64,000 bases of DNA from Rhabdochromatium marinum (GTDB lineage: Bacteria; Pseudomonadota; Gammaproteobacteria; Chromatiales; Chromatiaceae): assembly GCF_016583795.1 (NCBI RefSeq), contig NZ_NRRS01000012.1, positions 1 through 64,000 on the forward strand, written 5' to 3'. The notes under the pieces were generated by a model. That model saw nothing but the letters and a program-made list of their open reading frames with translations. It was not told the origin of the DNA and did no database searches. Each line of letters begins with the position of its first letter. The stretch's first letter is position 1. Positions 8,760 through 16,676 of the stretch are shown here, one piece after another. The translations under genes were made by a program, and so were the position numbers.

Positions 8760-8800
8760 ATTTTCATTAGCCAGGTTATCCCGCTAGGGCAAGGCACCAT

Positions 8801-8828
8801 CCGGTGTTATTAACCCGGTGTTATTAAC
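8801..8828 (+). repeat. exact 14-bp tandem repeat upstream of prs
   Basis: CCGGTGTTATTAAC occurs twice head to tail with no spacer (8801-8814 and 8815-8828), ending 3 bp before the annotated prs start. It lies in the presumed 5' leader of prs and next to the ribosome site. Confidence 0.85.
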
Positions 8829-8831
8829 GAG

Positions 8832-9812
8832 GTGTCATTGCAAACGCGAGGCGAGTCCGTGCCGGCCAGCCAGATGATGGTGTTTTCCGGCAATGCCAAT
8901 TTGTCGTTGTCGGTTGAAATCGCCGCCCACCTGAATATTCCACTCGGCAAAGCCGTGGTGGGGCAGTTCAGCGATGGTGAGGTGATGACCGAGATCCAGG
9001 AAAATGTTCGCGGTCGCGACGTCTTTGTCGTGCAGCCCACCTGTGCGCCGACCAACGACAACCTGCTGGAACTGTTGGTGATGATCGATGCGTTGCGCTG
9101 GGCTTCGGCCAAGCGCATTACGGCGGTAATCCCTTACTACGGCTATGCCCGTCAGGATCGGCGTCCGCGTTCAGCGCGGGTGCCCATCACGGCACGGCTG
9201 GTGGCAAAAATGATCGGCTCGGCAGGGGCGGATCGCGTGCTGACGGTCGATCTACACGCCGATCAGATCCAGGGGTTTTTCGATATTCCGGTCGATAACG
9301 TCTATGCCTCACCACTTCTGTTGGGGGACATCTGGCGGCGCAAATATCCCAACCTGATCGTTGTCTCACCCGATGTGGGCGGGGTGGTACGCGCGCGCGC
9401 GATGGCCAAGCGGCTTGATGATGCCGATCTGGCCATCATCGACAAACGCCGCCCGCGTGCCAATGAGGCACGGGTGATGAACATCATCGGCGATGTGCAC
9501 GGGCGCTCCTGTGTGCTGGTCGATGATCTGGTCGATACCGCCGGCACCCTGTGCCAGGCCGCAGCGGCGCTGAAAGAGCAGGGCGCGGCCATGGTTGCGG
9601 CTTATTGCACGCATCCGGTGCTGTCCGGAGCGGCGGTTAATAATATCAAGGCCTCGCAACTCGATGAACTGGTGGTGACCAATACACTGCCGCTGACGCC
9701 AGAGGCGCAGGCATGTGACAAAATTCGCCAGCTCAGTATTGGGGAATTGATGGCCGAGACCATGCGCCGGGTCTCAAACGAAGAATCTGTCAGTTCACTC
9801 TTTGTCGATTGA
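8832..9812 (+). CDS. prs: ribose-phosphate pyrophosphokinase (PRPP synthase)
   Basis: Prs makes PRPP from ribose-5-phosphate and ATP, feeding nucleotide, His, Trp and NAD synthesis. The 326-residue reading includes [20 protein letters not shown], the catalytic flexible loop region after [24 protein letters not shown], and the PRPP-binding signature [13 protein letters not shown]. The start is uncertain: GTG at 8832, TTG at 8838 (better spaced from ACGAGG) or ATG at 8874 (MMVFSGNAN, closest to family N-termini) are all in frame. It follows tRNA-Gln and ends before a clear terminator. Confidence 0.95.
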   Translation: MSLQTRGESVPASQMMVFSGNANLSLSVEIAAHLNIPLGKAVVGQFSDGEVMTEIQENVRGRDVFVVQPTCAPTNDNLLELLVMIDALRWASAKRITAVIPYYGYARQDRRPRSARVPITARLVAKMIGSAGADRVLTVDLHADQIQGFFDIPVDNVYASPLLLGDIWRRKYPNLIVVSPDVGGVVRARAMAKRLDDADLAIIDKRRPRANEARVMNIIGDVHGRSCVLVDDLVDTAGTLCQAAAALKEQGAAMVAAYCTHPVLSGAAVNNIKASQLDELVVTNTLPLTPEAQACDKIRQLSIGELMAETMRRVSNEESVSSLFVD

Positions 9813-9885
9813 TGGCGTTTGGTTGACGCGCCTGAACTGAGCGTTGCGGCGCTTTATGTTGCGGCGTTCCAGGCACAAATTTTGG

Positions 9886-9915
9886 CCGTGCTCGCTTGGC
9901 GGGCGCGGTTTTTTT
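9886..9915 (+). terminator. rho-independent terminator after prs
   Basis: A 10-bp stem (CCGTGCTCGC at 9886-9895 with GCGGGCGCGG at 9899-9908, two G-T pairs) with a TTG loop is followed directly by seven T residues at 9909-9915. It separates prs from rplY, whose start is 57 bp further on. Confidence 0.85.
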
Positions 9916-9971
9916 GGTTCCGTCAGTCGCCTGGTCGCGGGCCGCTGACGGCTGAGTAACGGAGTGAATCC

Positions 9972-10592
9972 ATGAGCGAAACATTGCATATCAGTGCACA
10001 GGCGCGTACTGACGCGGGGAAGGGTGCGAGCCGCCGTCTGCGTCGCCAGGGCCAGGTACCGGGCATTCTCTACGGGGGCGACAAGGCACCGCAGATGTTC
10101 ATGATGCCGCATAGCGAGTTGGTCAAACATGTGGCGCAGGAGTCGTTTTACTCCACCCTGCTTGATCTGAATCTGGAGGGTGAGTCGATCCAGGTGGTGC
10201 TGAAAGACTTGCAGCGCCATCCGGCCAAGCCGTTTCTCCTGCATGTGGATTTTCAGCGTGTCAGCCGGGGTGAGAAGCTGCGCATGACGGTGCCGATCCA
10301 CTTTGAAAACGAGGCGGCCTGCAAGGGTATCAAGCTCGGCGGTCAGGCTTCGCACAATCTGACCGAACTCGATATTCACTGCCTGCCGCAGGATCTGCCC
10401 GAGTACATCGTCATCGACATGGCGGACATGGAGTTGGGGCAGACCTTGCATGTCGCGGATATCCAGCTGCCGGAAGGTGTCGAGCTCGATACCAGCGTCG
10501 ATCTCGATGCTCCCGTGGTGGTGGTGCATACGACCCACTCCACAGCCGATGATGATGACAGCGCGGCTGAGGAAGGCGCCGAGGACGCGTGA
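9972..10592 (+). CDS. rplY: 50S ribosomal protein L25 (CTC-type general stress form)
   Basis: L25 binds 5S rRNA. This 206-residue version is the long CTC/TL5 type: an N-terminal 5S-binding domain of about 95 residues (SRRLRRQGQVPGILYGG) followed by a C-terminal beta domain and an acidic tail of Asp, Glu and Ala. The start has a purine-rich site (AACGGAGTG) upstream. It is followed by pth 29 bp downstream, an order shared with Pseudomonas. Confidence 0.95.
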   Translation: MSETLHISAQARTDAGKGASRRLRRQGQVPGILYGGDKAPQMFMMPHSELVKHVAQESFYSTLLDLNLEGESIQVVLKDLQRHPAKPFLLHVDFQRVSRGEKLRMTVPIHFENEAACKGIKLGGQASHNLTELDIHCLPQDLPEYIVIDMADMELGQTLHVADIQLPEGVELDTSVDLDAPVVVVHTTHSTADDDDSAAEEGAEDA

Positions 10593-10621
10593 TCGAGCGA
10601 GTGCATTGAGCTATCAAGCCA

Positions 10622-11212
10622 ATGAGTACCGAAGGCATCAGCCTGATCGTCGGGCTGGGGAATCCGGGGCGCGACTATGAAGAAACCCGGCATAATGCCG
10701 GGTTTTGGTGTGTCGAGCGCATCGCCGAGATGCACGGCGGGCGCTTTCATCCGGAGTCGAAGTTTTTCGGTGAACTCTGTCGCGTCTCCATCCATGGACA
10801 GGATCTGCGGCTGCTGAAGCCGACCACCTTTATGAATCACAGCGGGCGCAGCCTGGCTGCTGTGGCACGTTATTTTAATATCCCACCTGCGCAAATTTTG
10901 CTCGCCTATGATGAGCTGGATCTGCCACCAGGGCAGATGCGGCTGAAATTCGGCGGCGGACATGCCGGGCACAATGGTATGCGCGATAGCATCCAGGCGC
11001 TTGGCAGCCGCGATTTCTGGCGGTTGCGTATTGGTATCGGGCATCCCGGGCACAAGGAGCAGGTGGTTGGCTATGTGCTGAGCCGCCCGTCACGGGCGGA
11101 TCGTGAGGCCATTGAGCACAGCTATGACCAGAGTCTAGCGGTGCTCAATGAGATTGTCACCGGGCGTATGCAGCGGGCTATGAACCATTTACATCGCAAG
11201 CCCGAGCCGTGA
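10622..11212 (+). CDS. pth: peptidyl-tRNA hydrolase
   Basis: Pth releases peptides from prematurely dropped peptidyl-tRNA so the tRNA can be reused. The 196-residue product has the N-terminal [20 protein letters not shown] block containing the catalytic His and the Asn contacts, and [13 protein letters not shown] with the second conserved His/Asn. Length is normal. Its last 35 bp overlap, tail to tail, the 3' end of the UDP-glucose dehydrogenase gene on the opposite strand. Confidence 0.96.
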   Translation: MSTEGISLIVGLGNPGRDYEETRHNAGFWCVERIAEMHGGRFHPESKFFGELCRVSIHGQDLRLLKPTTFMNHSGRSLAAVARYFNIPPAQILLAYDELDLPPGQMRLKFGGGHAGHNGMRDSIQALGSRDFWRLRIGIGHPGHKEQVVGYVLSRPSRADREAIEHSYDQSLAVLNEIVTGRMQRAMNHLHRKPEP

Positions 11213-12536
11213 TGGGCTGGCGGCCAATGGAGACATAGTCGAGGCCGGCCTGGCTGATGTGCACCGGATCGAAAATGTTGCGGCCGTCAAAAATCACCGC
11301 TGACCCCAAGGCGGCGCGGATAGCAGCAAAATCCGGGCTGCGGAACTGGTTCCATTCTGTCAGGATAACCAGCGCGTCGGCACCTTCCAATGCGTTCATG
11401 GGCTCATCACTGAGCACCAGATCGGCGCGCTCCCCATAAATGCGCCGGGTTTCCTCCATGGCCACTGGATCAAAGGCCTGCACTTGGGCGCCAGCGTTCC
11501 ACAGATGTTCCATCAGGCGGCGGCTGGAGGCCTCGCGCATATCATCGGTGTTGGGTTTGAAGGCCAGCCCCCAGAGGGCGAACACCCGGCCGCTGAGATC
11601 ACCATCGAAGTAGGTGCTGATTTTTTCAAAGAGCACATCTTTTTGTCGGTGGTTCACCGCCTCGACCGATTGCAGCAAGGGTGCCGGAACGCCGATATCG
11701 GCGGCGGTGCGCTCCAGGGCGCGCACATCCTTGGGAAAACAGGAGCCGCCATAGCCGCAACCGGGGTAAATGAACTGATAGCCGATGCGCGGATCCGAGC
11801 CGATGCCGACCCGCACCCGTTCGATGTCAGCACCAACGGCTTCAGCGATGTTGGACAGCTCATTCATAAAGCTGATTTTGGTCGCGAGCATGGCGTTGGC
11901 GGCGTACTTGGTTAGTTCGGCCGAGCGTACATCCATTACCAGCAGGCGGTCGCGGTTGCGATTAAAAGGGGCGTAGAGTGCGCGCAGCAGCTCGCCTGTG
12001 CGCGGGTTGTCGGTGCCGACGATGATGCGATCCGGGCGCATAAAGTCTTCAATGGCGGCGCCTTCCTTAAGAAATTCCGGATTGGAAACCACATCAAACT
12101 CAAGATTCGCCCCGCGCGCCTGTAAGCGCTCGCGGATGCGAGCGGCGACACGATCAGCGGTTTTGACCGGGACGGTGGACTTGTTGACGACGATGCGATA
12201 CTCGGTCAGATGCTGGCCGATGATGTCAGCGACTGAGAGCACATGCGAGAGATCCGCCGAGCCGTCTTCATCGGGGGGCGTGCCAACGGCGATGAACTGA
12301 AATAAGCCATGTGCGATGCCGGCGGCCGCATCGGTGGTGAAGGACAACCGCCCGGTTTGGCGGTTTTGTTCAATCAGCCGGTCCAGGCCCGGCTCGTAGA
12401 TGGGCACGCCCCCGCTGTTGAGTAGGTCAATTTTGCGTTGATCGATATCGACACAGAGTACGTCGTTGCCGACTTCTGCCAGGCAGGCGCCAGTGACTAG
12501 GCCGACGTAGCCGCTTCCGAAAATGGTAATATCCAT
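11178..12536 (-). CDS. UDP-glucose 6-dehydrogenase
   Basis: The enzyme oxidises UDP-glucose to UDP-glucuronate with NAD, supplying precursors for capsule, exopolysaccharide or LPS. The 452-residue product from the ATG at 12536 starts [20 protein letters not shown], an NAD-binding glycine loop; a longer reading to 12590 lacks support. The catalytic Cys is in [12 protein letters not shown] near residue 260, and the C-terminal UDP-binding domain has [15 protein letters not shown]. It is convergent and overlapping with pth, and divergent from the broken regulator at 12734. No other sugar-nucleotide genes are adjacent. Confidence 0.93.
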   Translation of the reverse strand: MDITIFGSGYVGLVTGACLAEVGNDVLCVDIDQRKIDLLNSGGVPIYEPGLDRLIEQNRQTGRLSFTTDAAAGIAHGLFQFIAVGTPPDEDGSADLSHVLSVADIIGQHLTEYRIVVNKSTVPVKTADRVAARIRERLQARGANLEFDVVSNPEFLKEGAAIEDFMRPDRIIVGTDNPRTGELLRALYAPFNRNRDRLLVMDVRSAELTKYAANAMLATKISFMNELSNIAEAVGADIERVRVGIGSDPRIGYQFIYPGCGYGGSCFPKDVRALERTAADIGVPAPLLQSVEAVNHRQKDVLFEKISTYFDGDLSGRVFALWGLAFKPNTDDMREASSRRLMEHLWNAGAQVQAFDPVAMEETRRIYGERADLVLSDEPMNALEGADALVILTEWNQFRSPDFAAIRAALGSAVIFDGRNIFDPVHISQAGLDYVSIGRQPITARACDVNGS

Positions 12537-12733
12537 GGAGGTTATGATCCTCGTTGACGAAGGGCCGGTATCTGTTGGACTCTGTACCAATGCATCCGGT
12601 CGCCGGCCGCCGCCCGTGGGTGTCAGGGTGTAGCTGAGATTGAGCTCTCAGTTTGGCTGTAAGATGGCACGCCTGATTTTATACTGTCGCACGAGGCTTG
12701 TGCATCCCGCGTTCGACACCAGGGCAAGACCCT

Positions 12734-13096
12734 ATGACTCAGCCGCTTATTCTCATCGTTGATGACCAGCCGGCGAATCTGATTGCCATGCGTCAGGTGC
12801 TCGGAGACACCTATCGGCTGTTGTTTGCCAGCCATGGCACCGAGGCGCTTATCGCGGCGGTCAAGTGTCGCCCAGCGTTAATTCTGCTCGATATCCAGAT
12901 GCCGGACATGGACGGTTATGCGGTCTGCTCCCATCTCAAGGCTGATCCATCAACTGCCTCGATCCCGGTGATCTTTGTCACCGGACTTGCCGATACTGGC
13001 AACGAGGCGGCCGGATTCGCCGCCGGTGCAAATCTCCCGGTTGCAACAAAGCAACCTCGATGCGATCTCGATGCTGGGCGAGGCGGGGTACTATAA
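12734..13096 (+). pseudogene. response-regulator receiver (REC) domain, broken gene
   Basis: The frame from ATG 12734 begins MTQPLILIVDDQPANLIAMR and contains the receiver-domain hallmarks: the acidic pair DD, the phosphoacceptor Asp in ILLDIQMPDMDGY near residue 57, and the conserved Thr/Gly region VTGLADTGNEAAG. Homology stops at about 13032; the last receiver helix and the usual KP motif are missing and the frame then runs into unrelated residues to a stop at 13096. The HD-GYP domain that normally follows continues in another frame, so this looks like a REC-HD-GYP gene with an internal deletion and frameshift. Confidence 0.8.
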
Positions 13097-13437
13097 CGAC
13101 ACCGACACCGGTGTGCATATCTGGCGCATGGCCAGCTATGCCAAGGAGTTGGCGATCGCTTGTGGCTGGGATGCGGCCGCCTGCGAGGCGCTCGAACAGG
13201 CCGCGCCCATGCACGATATGGGCAAGGTTGGCATCCCCACCGAGATCCTGCGCAAGCCGGGGAAGTTGAACGCCCAAGAATGGGAAATCATGAAGACCCA
13301 TACGCGCATTGGTTACGACATTCTGCGCAAGAGCGATGCTTCGGTGTTTCAATTGGCCGCTGAGATCGCGCTGCGTCATCACGAGCGCTGGGATGGCAGC
13401 GGCTATCCCGACGGGTTGCTTGGTGAACCGCCCGGGA
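13041..13437 (+). pseudogene. HD-GYP phosphodiesterase domain, fragment of the same broken gene
   Basis: In a different frame from the receiver piece, this stretch encodes LQQSNLDAISMLGEAGYYND, a linker plus HD-GYP domain start, then the metal-binding HD in PMHDMGKVGIP, the HTRIGYDIL helix, and the GYP signature block HHERWDGSGYPDGL. HD-GYP domains hydrolyse cyclic di-GMP. Homology ends at about 13431, before the rest of the domain, and the frame continues into residues resembling nothing. Key metal ligands are present, but the domain is truncated at both ends, so activity is unlikely. Confidence 0.75.
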
Positions 13438-13440
13438 TAA

Positions 13441-13660
13441 GGCGCTCGAACTGGTCATTGTGCCGCCCTTGTGCAGCGATTGGTTGCTGCGTGGCGATGC
13501 GCTGCACCTCGGCCAGATTTTGATTAACCCCACTGGCAACGCGATTAAATTTACCGATGCCGGCTGGGTCGAAGTACGCATTGATGCGCATCTCGATGCG
13601 CAGACCTCGCACCCCGACGCGGTTCAACTGCGCTTTGCCGTGTGTGACACCCCTCGCTAA
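13441..13660 (+). pseudogene. histidine-kinase ATPase (HATPase_c) fragment
   Basis: Directly after the HD-GYP fragment, in the receiver frame, the residues KALELVIVPPLCSDW and DALHLGQILINPTGNAIKFT match the N-box region of histidine kinase ATP-binding domains (normally RLxQILxNLLxNAxKFT), followed by beta strands to LRFAVCDT. A kinase would continue CDTGIGI; here the reading breaks exactly at that point, where the omegaRNA-iscB element begins, and stops at 13660. The kinase dimerisation domain is missing upstream. The fragment shows that two genes were fused by deletion and then interrupted. Confidence 0.75.
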
Positions 13661-13911
13661 AACCTACTCTTTATCTAAGCTGAGCTGATGTTTTCTAAAG
13701 AGTCAGTGAGGGTGCAGACCGAGCAATCCACACGGGTGGTGAGCGACGTTGGGAAGGTCACGAAATGCAACTGTGAACGCCAGCGGTTGCCGCTTTCGAC
13801 AAGGCGTAAGGAAGGAGTAAGTGGGTTGAGTAGCTCCAGTCTCCTTGTCATGACAAGCCTTCTCAACTTGGTCGAGGCAAACGTAACCCCTTCACGGGAG
13901 ATGATTCAGAA
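13648..13911 (+). ncRNA. omegaRNA region of the internal iscB
   Basis: This non-coding stretch precedes iscB and shows nested pairing typical of the 5' part of an omegaRNA. The outer stem is 13648-13658 with 13705-13714 (CACCCCTCGCT with AGTGAGGGTG, one bulge and one G-T). The inner stem is a perfect 8 bp, ACTCTTTA at 13666-13673 with TAAAGAGT at 13696-13703. A conserved-looking segment with CTTCACGGGAGATGATTCAG lies next to the iscB ATG. In known loci the guide is the sequence just outside the element; here that is about 13632-13647, inside the disrupted kinase fragment. The ends are inferred from the structure and from where kinase homology stops. Confidence 0.7.
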
Positions 13912-15204
13912 ATGAACACGAATTTCGTTTTCGTGCTGGATGCAGACCAACGGCCTTTGTCGCCCTGTCATCCAGCACGAGCAAGAGCACTGTTACGCAA
14001 AGGCAAAGCCGCTGTGTTTCGCCGCTATCCTTTCACCATCATCCTCCAACGCGCGATTCCTGATGCAACCCCCACCACTTGCCGGGTAAAACTCGATCCA
14101 GGTGCAAAGACCACGGGCCTTGCCCTGGTGCAAGGCGAGAAGGTGATTTGGGGCGGAGAACTTCACCATCGCGGGCATCAGATCAAGGAGCGCCTTGCAT
14201 CGCGGGCTGCGCTGCGCCGAGGGCGCAGGAACCGGCTGCGCTATCGCAAACCCAGTTATCGCACCAGAGCACAGATCAACAACGCCAAGGCAACCTACGC
14301 CCGCAAGCGTGCGGCGGGCTGGTTACCGCCGAGTCTTCAGCACCGCATCGACACCACCATGACCTGGGTGAACCGGCTGATGCGTTACGCCCCTGTCGGT
14401 GAACTCACTCAGGAACTGGTGCGCTTCGACCTGCAGAAGATGGACAACCCCGAGATCAGCGGCGTGGAATACCAGCAAGGCGAGTTAGCCGGGTACGAAC
14501 TCAAGGAATACCTGCTGCAAAAATGGGGCAGGACATGCGCCTACTGCGGCAAAGCAAACATCCCGCTGGAAGTGGAGCACATCCATCCCAGATCAAAGGG
14601 CGGTACGGATCGGGCGGCCAACTTGGCGCTGGCCTGCGTGCCGTGCAACCAAAAGAAAGGCAACCGCCCGATTGAGGAGTTTCTGAAAAAGAAGCCAGAG
14701 GTTCTCAAGCGCGTCCTCGCCCAGGCGAAACGCCCGTTGAAGGACGCGGCCGCAGTGAACGCCACGCGGTGGGCGCTGTTTCATCGGCTGAACGCCACCG
14801 GCCTACCGGTCACGGTCGGTACCGGCGGGCAAACCAAGTTCAACCGTACGCGGTTCGGTATCGACAAAGCCCACTGGAAGGACGCCGCTTGCATTGGTGA
14901 CATGACCGCCATCGCGTTCGCCACGGACACTGCGCTGGCCATCACCTGCAAAGGCCAAGGCGGGCGCCAGAAGGCGGTTGTGGATCGGTACGGCTACCCG
15001 AAGCAGCACCGGCCATTGAAGCCAATCCACGGGTGGCGGTCGGGCGATATTGCCCGGTGCAACGGTCAGGTCGGGCGCATTAGCCCTAGGCAGACAGGCT
15101 CTTTTGAGCTGCGCCCTTTCTCTGGCGGCAAGCCCTTCTCCAGGCCAGTGCGTCACTTTGAACGGTTGCATCGCAATGACGGTTACCAGTACAAGATTGG
15201 ATGA
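13912..15204 (+). CDS. iscB: IscB RNA-guided HNH/RuvC endonuclease, apparently intact
   Basis: IscB is an omegaRNA-guided DNA nuclease of IS200/IS605-type elements and the ancestor of Cas9. The 430-residue product has the domains in order: a PLMP-type N-terminus (here PLSP, residues 15-18), RuvC-I with Asp62 in KLDPGAKTTGLAL, an Arg-rich bridge helix at about 94-119, RuvC-II with Glu168 in ELTQELVRFDLQ, an HNH domain with CAYCG (209-213), EVEHIHPRSKGG (His223) and CVPCNQKKGN (Cys242/Cys245, Asn246), RuvC-III with His321 and Asp324 in KAHWKDAACI, and a C-terminal target-adjacent-motif domain. All expected catalytic residues are visible and there is no frameshift. No transposase TnpA lies nearby, so mobility would depend on another copy. 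The gene overlaps the start of the HPt fragment by 4 bp. Confidence 0.93.
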   Translation: MNTNFVFVLDADQRPLSPCHPARARALLRKGKAAVFRRYPFTIILQRAIPDATPTTCRVKLDPGAKTTGLALVQGEKVIWGGELHHRGHQIKERLASRAALRRGRRNRLRYRKPSYRTRAQINNAKATYARKRAAGWLPPSLQHRIDTTMTWVNRLMRYAPVGELTQELVRFDLQKMDNPEISGVEYQQGELAGYELKEYLLQKWGRTCAYCGKANIPLEVEHIHPRSKGGTDRAANLALACVPCNQKKGNRPIEEFLKKKPEVLKRVLAQAKRPLKDAAAVNATRWALFHRLNATGLPVTVGTGGQTKFNRTRFGIDKAHWKDAACIGDMTAIAFATDTALAITCKGQGGRQKAVVDRYGYPKQHRPLKPIHGWRSGDIARCNGQVGRISPRQTGSFELRPFSGGKPFSRPVRHFERLHRNDGYQYKIG

Positions 15205-15716
15205 TGTTTATACAGAAAAGAAGAGATATTTCGCAACAGTTACGAACCGCTACAGGTCGCCGCCTTGCTCATGCCATCCAGGGGGTGGCTGGTAATCTGG
15301 GACTCGATGCTGTGGCCGCGTGCGCGGCAGAATTGGAACGGCGGTGTGTCGCGGGAGCCGATACCAACGCCCGCCTGGAAGCCGCAGCGTCGCTGCAAGC
15401 CGCGCTTGAAACCGCCCTGGATTCCATCACTCGTTATGCCGGGCAAACGCCGCCGACCCCAAAGTCAATGCTCCCGACCGCTCCACCCAGCCAAGGCGAT
15501 CTTGCGCAGATTGCCACGCTGCTTCGTTCCGCGTACACCGCCTTTGCAGACTTTGAACCCATCCGGGCGGAATCGCCGATGCGTGAACTTGCGGGCAGGC
15601 TGTCTGATGAGTCGCTGGCTCCGTTGCACCAAGCGCTCGAGAACCTCGATTCGAGCGGTGGCGCCCGGGCCGCCTGCGTGCTGGCCGAGCAGCTAGGCAT
15701 TTCGCTTGAGGACTAG
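15201..15716 (+). pseudogene. HPt (histidine phosphotransfer) domain fragment
   Basis: The open frame encodes an HPt four-helix bundle: LAHAIQGVAGNLGLDAVAACAAELE contains the phosphorylatable His in the HxxxG pattern (the usual Lys after it is Gln here). A spacer of Pro, Thr and Ser and a second helical segment follow, ending LGISLED. The first ~15 residues (FIQKRRDISQQ) do not fit an HPt start and probably derive from the iscB element end. The likeliest origin is the C-terminal HPt of the hybrid histidine kinase whose ATPase fragment lies at 13441-13660, with the connecting receiver lost. Whether it is still translated is unknown. Confidence 0.65.
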
Positions 15717-15721
15717 GCTGC

Positions 15722-15922
15722 GCCTGGAATCCTAATGCGTGTCCCAGCCTGACCAACTGGCAATGGCACGCCCGAGCCCATGTCCGCGCGCACTATCCCC
15801 AAGGTGAGCACATTTCCCAGCGCTGTCGCCTGCTGGGCATTGACCCCAGCGCCGAGCAAATTCGCGCGCGCTGCGAGCAAGCCGCCGTCAGCACGGTGCC
15901 GGTGAACCTCAAACAATCGTAG
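15722..15922 (+). pseudogene. unrecognised coding-like fragment without a start
   Basis: An open frame reads AWNPNACPSLTNWQWHARAH and later CRLLGIDPSAEQIRARCEQA, ending LKQS at the TAG at 15920-15922. The codon pattern and amino-acid composition look like real protein, but there is no start codon or ribosome site and I do not recognise the family. It is probably the 3' remnant of another gene in this eroded segment. Confidence 0.4.
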
Positions 15923-16676
15923 TGAAGGGTTGATAGTTTCTGGCTACGCGCAACGCACCCGAGCGCGGGTGCGAGAGATCCGCCCGATGTCCGCCCATCT
16001 CCAGTCAGTCAAAGGCAAGAGAGATTGCTGAGACTGCATCCACAAAAATTGCTGGCAGTGATTAACGGGTTGAGCTATGCTTAAGTGGCATTTAACACCG
16101 AAGCGATAGCTGCTACGATGCTAGATTTCAATAGCAGAGTCCCGACTGTTTCCCTGCGCCATGCGGCCAATTATGAGTGTGCAAGGGCCGTTGTCGGTCT
16201 AGTTCCGTTGGATTGCTGAGGGAGGGTGCGCTCGGAAGGCGGGTTGATGTACTCCGGTGCGCGAAAACCATTTGACCGATGCCGAGGGTTCGGTGTGCGA
16301 GACGGATTCTATGTTCTTGGTGTTAGACAGATTCTGCCTAACACAAATAACATGAGAGGGCACCATTCTAGGAGGCTGTCCGACTTACCAAATTGATGCT
16401 TGTAACTGACTGTTTCCATTGATGGGTTGTTTTTGCAACGAAGCTAACATAATTCATTGAACTCAAAGAGAAACAATAGGTTACATGATCAAGAAATCGC
16501 AAGTCAAACAGGCTCCTAGTTGCCGCAGGTACTGCTGCACTTGCATCAGTGTTGGTTTTTTGTAAATAGCTAATTCGACAACATAACTTCCCGGGTTTTA
16601 TTTTCCAAGCAACACGCATGGAAAATGGTAATGACCACAGCAGAAGCGTCGTATGTAAAGACGGAGGCTAGAGAAA
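15923..16676. other. 754-bp region with no supported gene, falling in GC
   Basis: The region changes from GC-rich to clearly AT-richer towards 16677. The only longer frame (minus strand, 16368-16619, 83 codons) has no ribosome site and no family signature; its end (KTTHQWKQSVTSINLV) might be a degraded remnant. Visible structure: a 25-bp palindrome at 16320-16344 and a good ribosome site (GGAGG) just before the next gene. The rest shows nothing I can name. Confidence 0.5.
16320..16344. repeat. 25-bp near-perfect palindrome
   Basis: The 12 bases on each side of T16332 pair in 11 of 12 positions (the only mismatch is 16327/16337); the arms begin GTGTTAG and end CTAACAC. There is no T-run. It could be an operator, a joined pair of element ends or a recombination site. 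Confidence 0.65.

Noticed and set aside
12623-12835. Minus-strand 70-codon frame between ugd and the receiver fragment
   Set aside because: It overlaps the receiver-domain coding region and has no supporting motif.
16368-16619. Minus-strand 83-codon frame in the gene-empty gap
   Set aside because: No ribosome site, no family; at most a degraded remnant.
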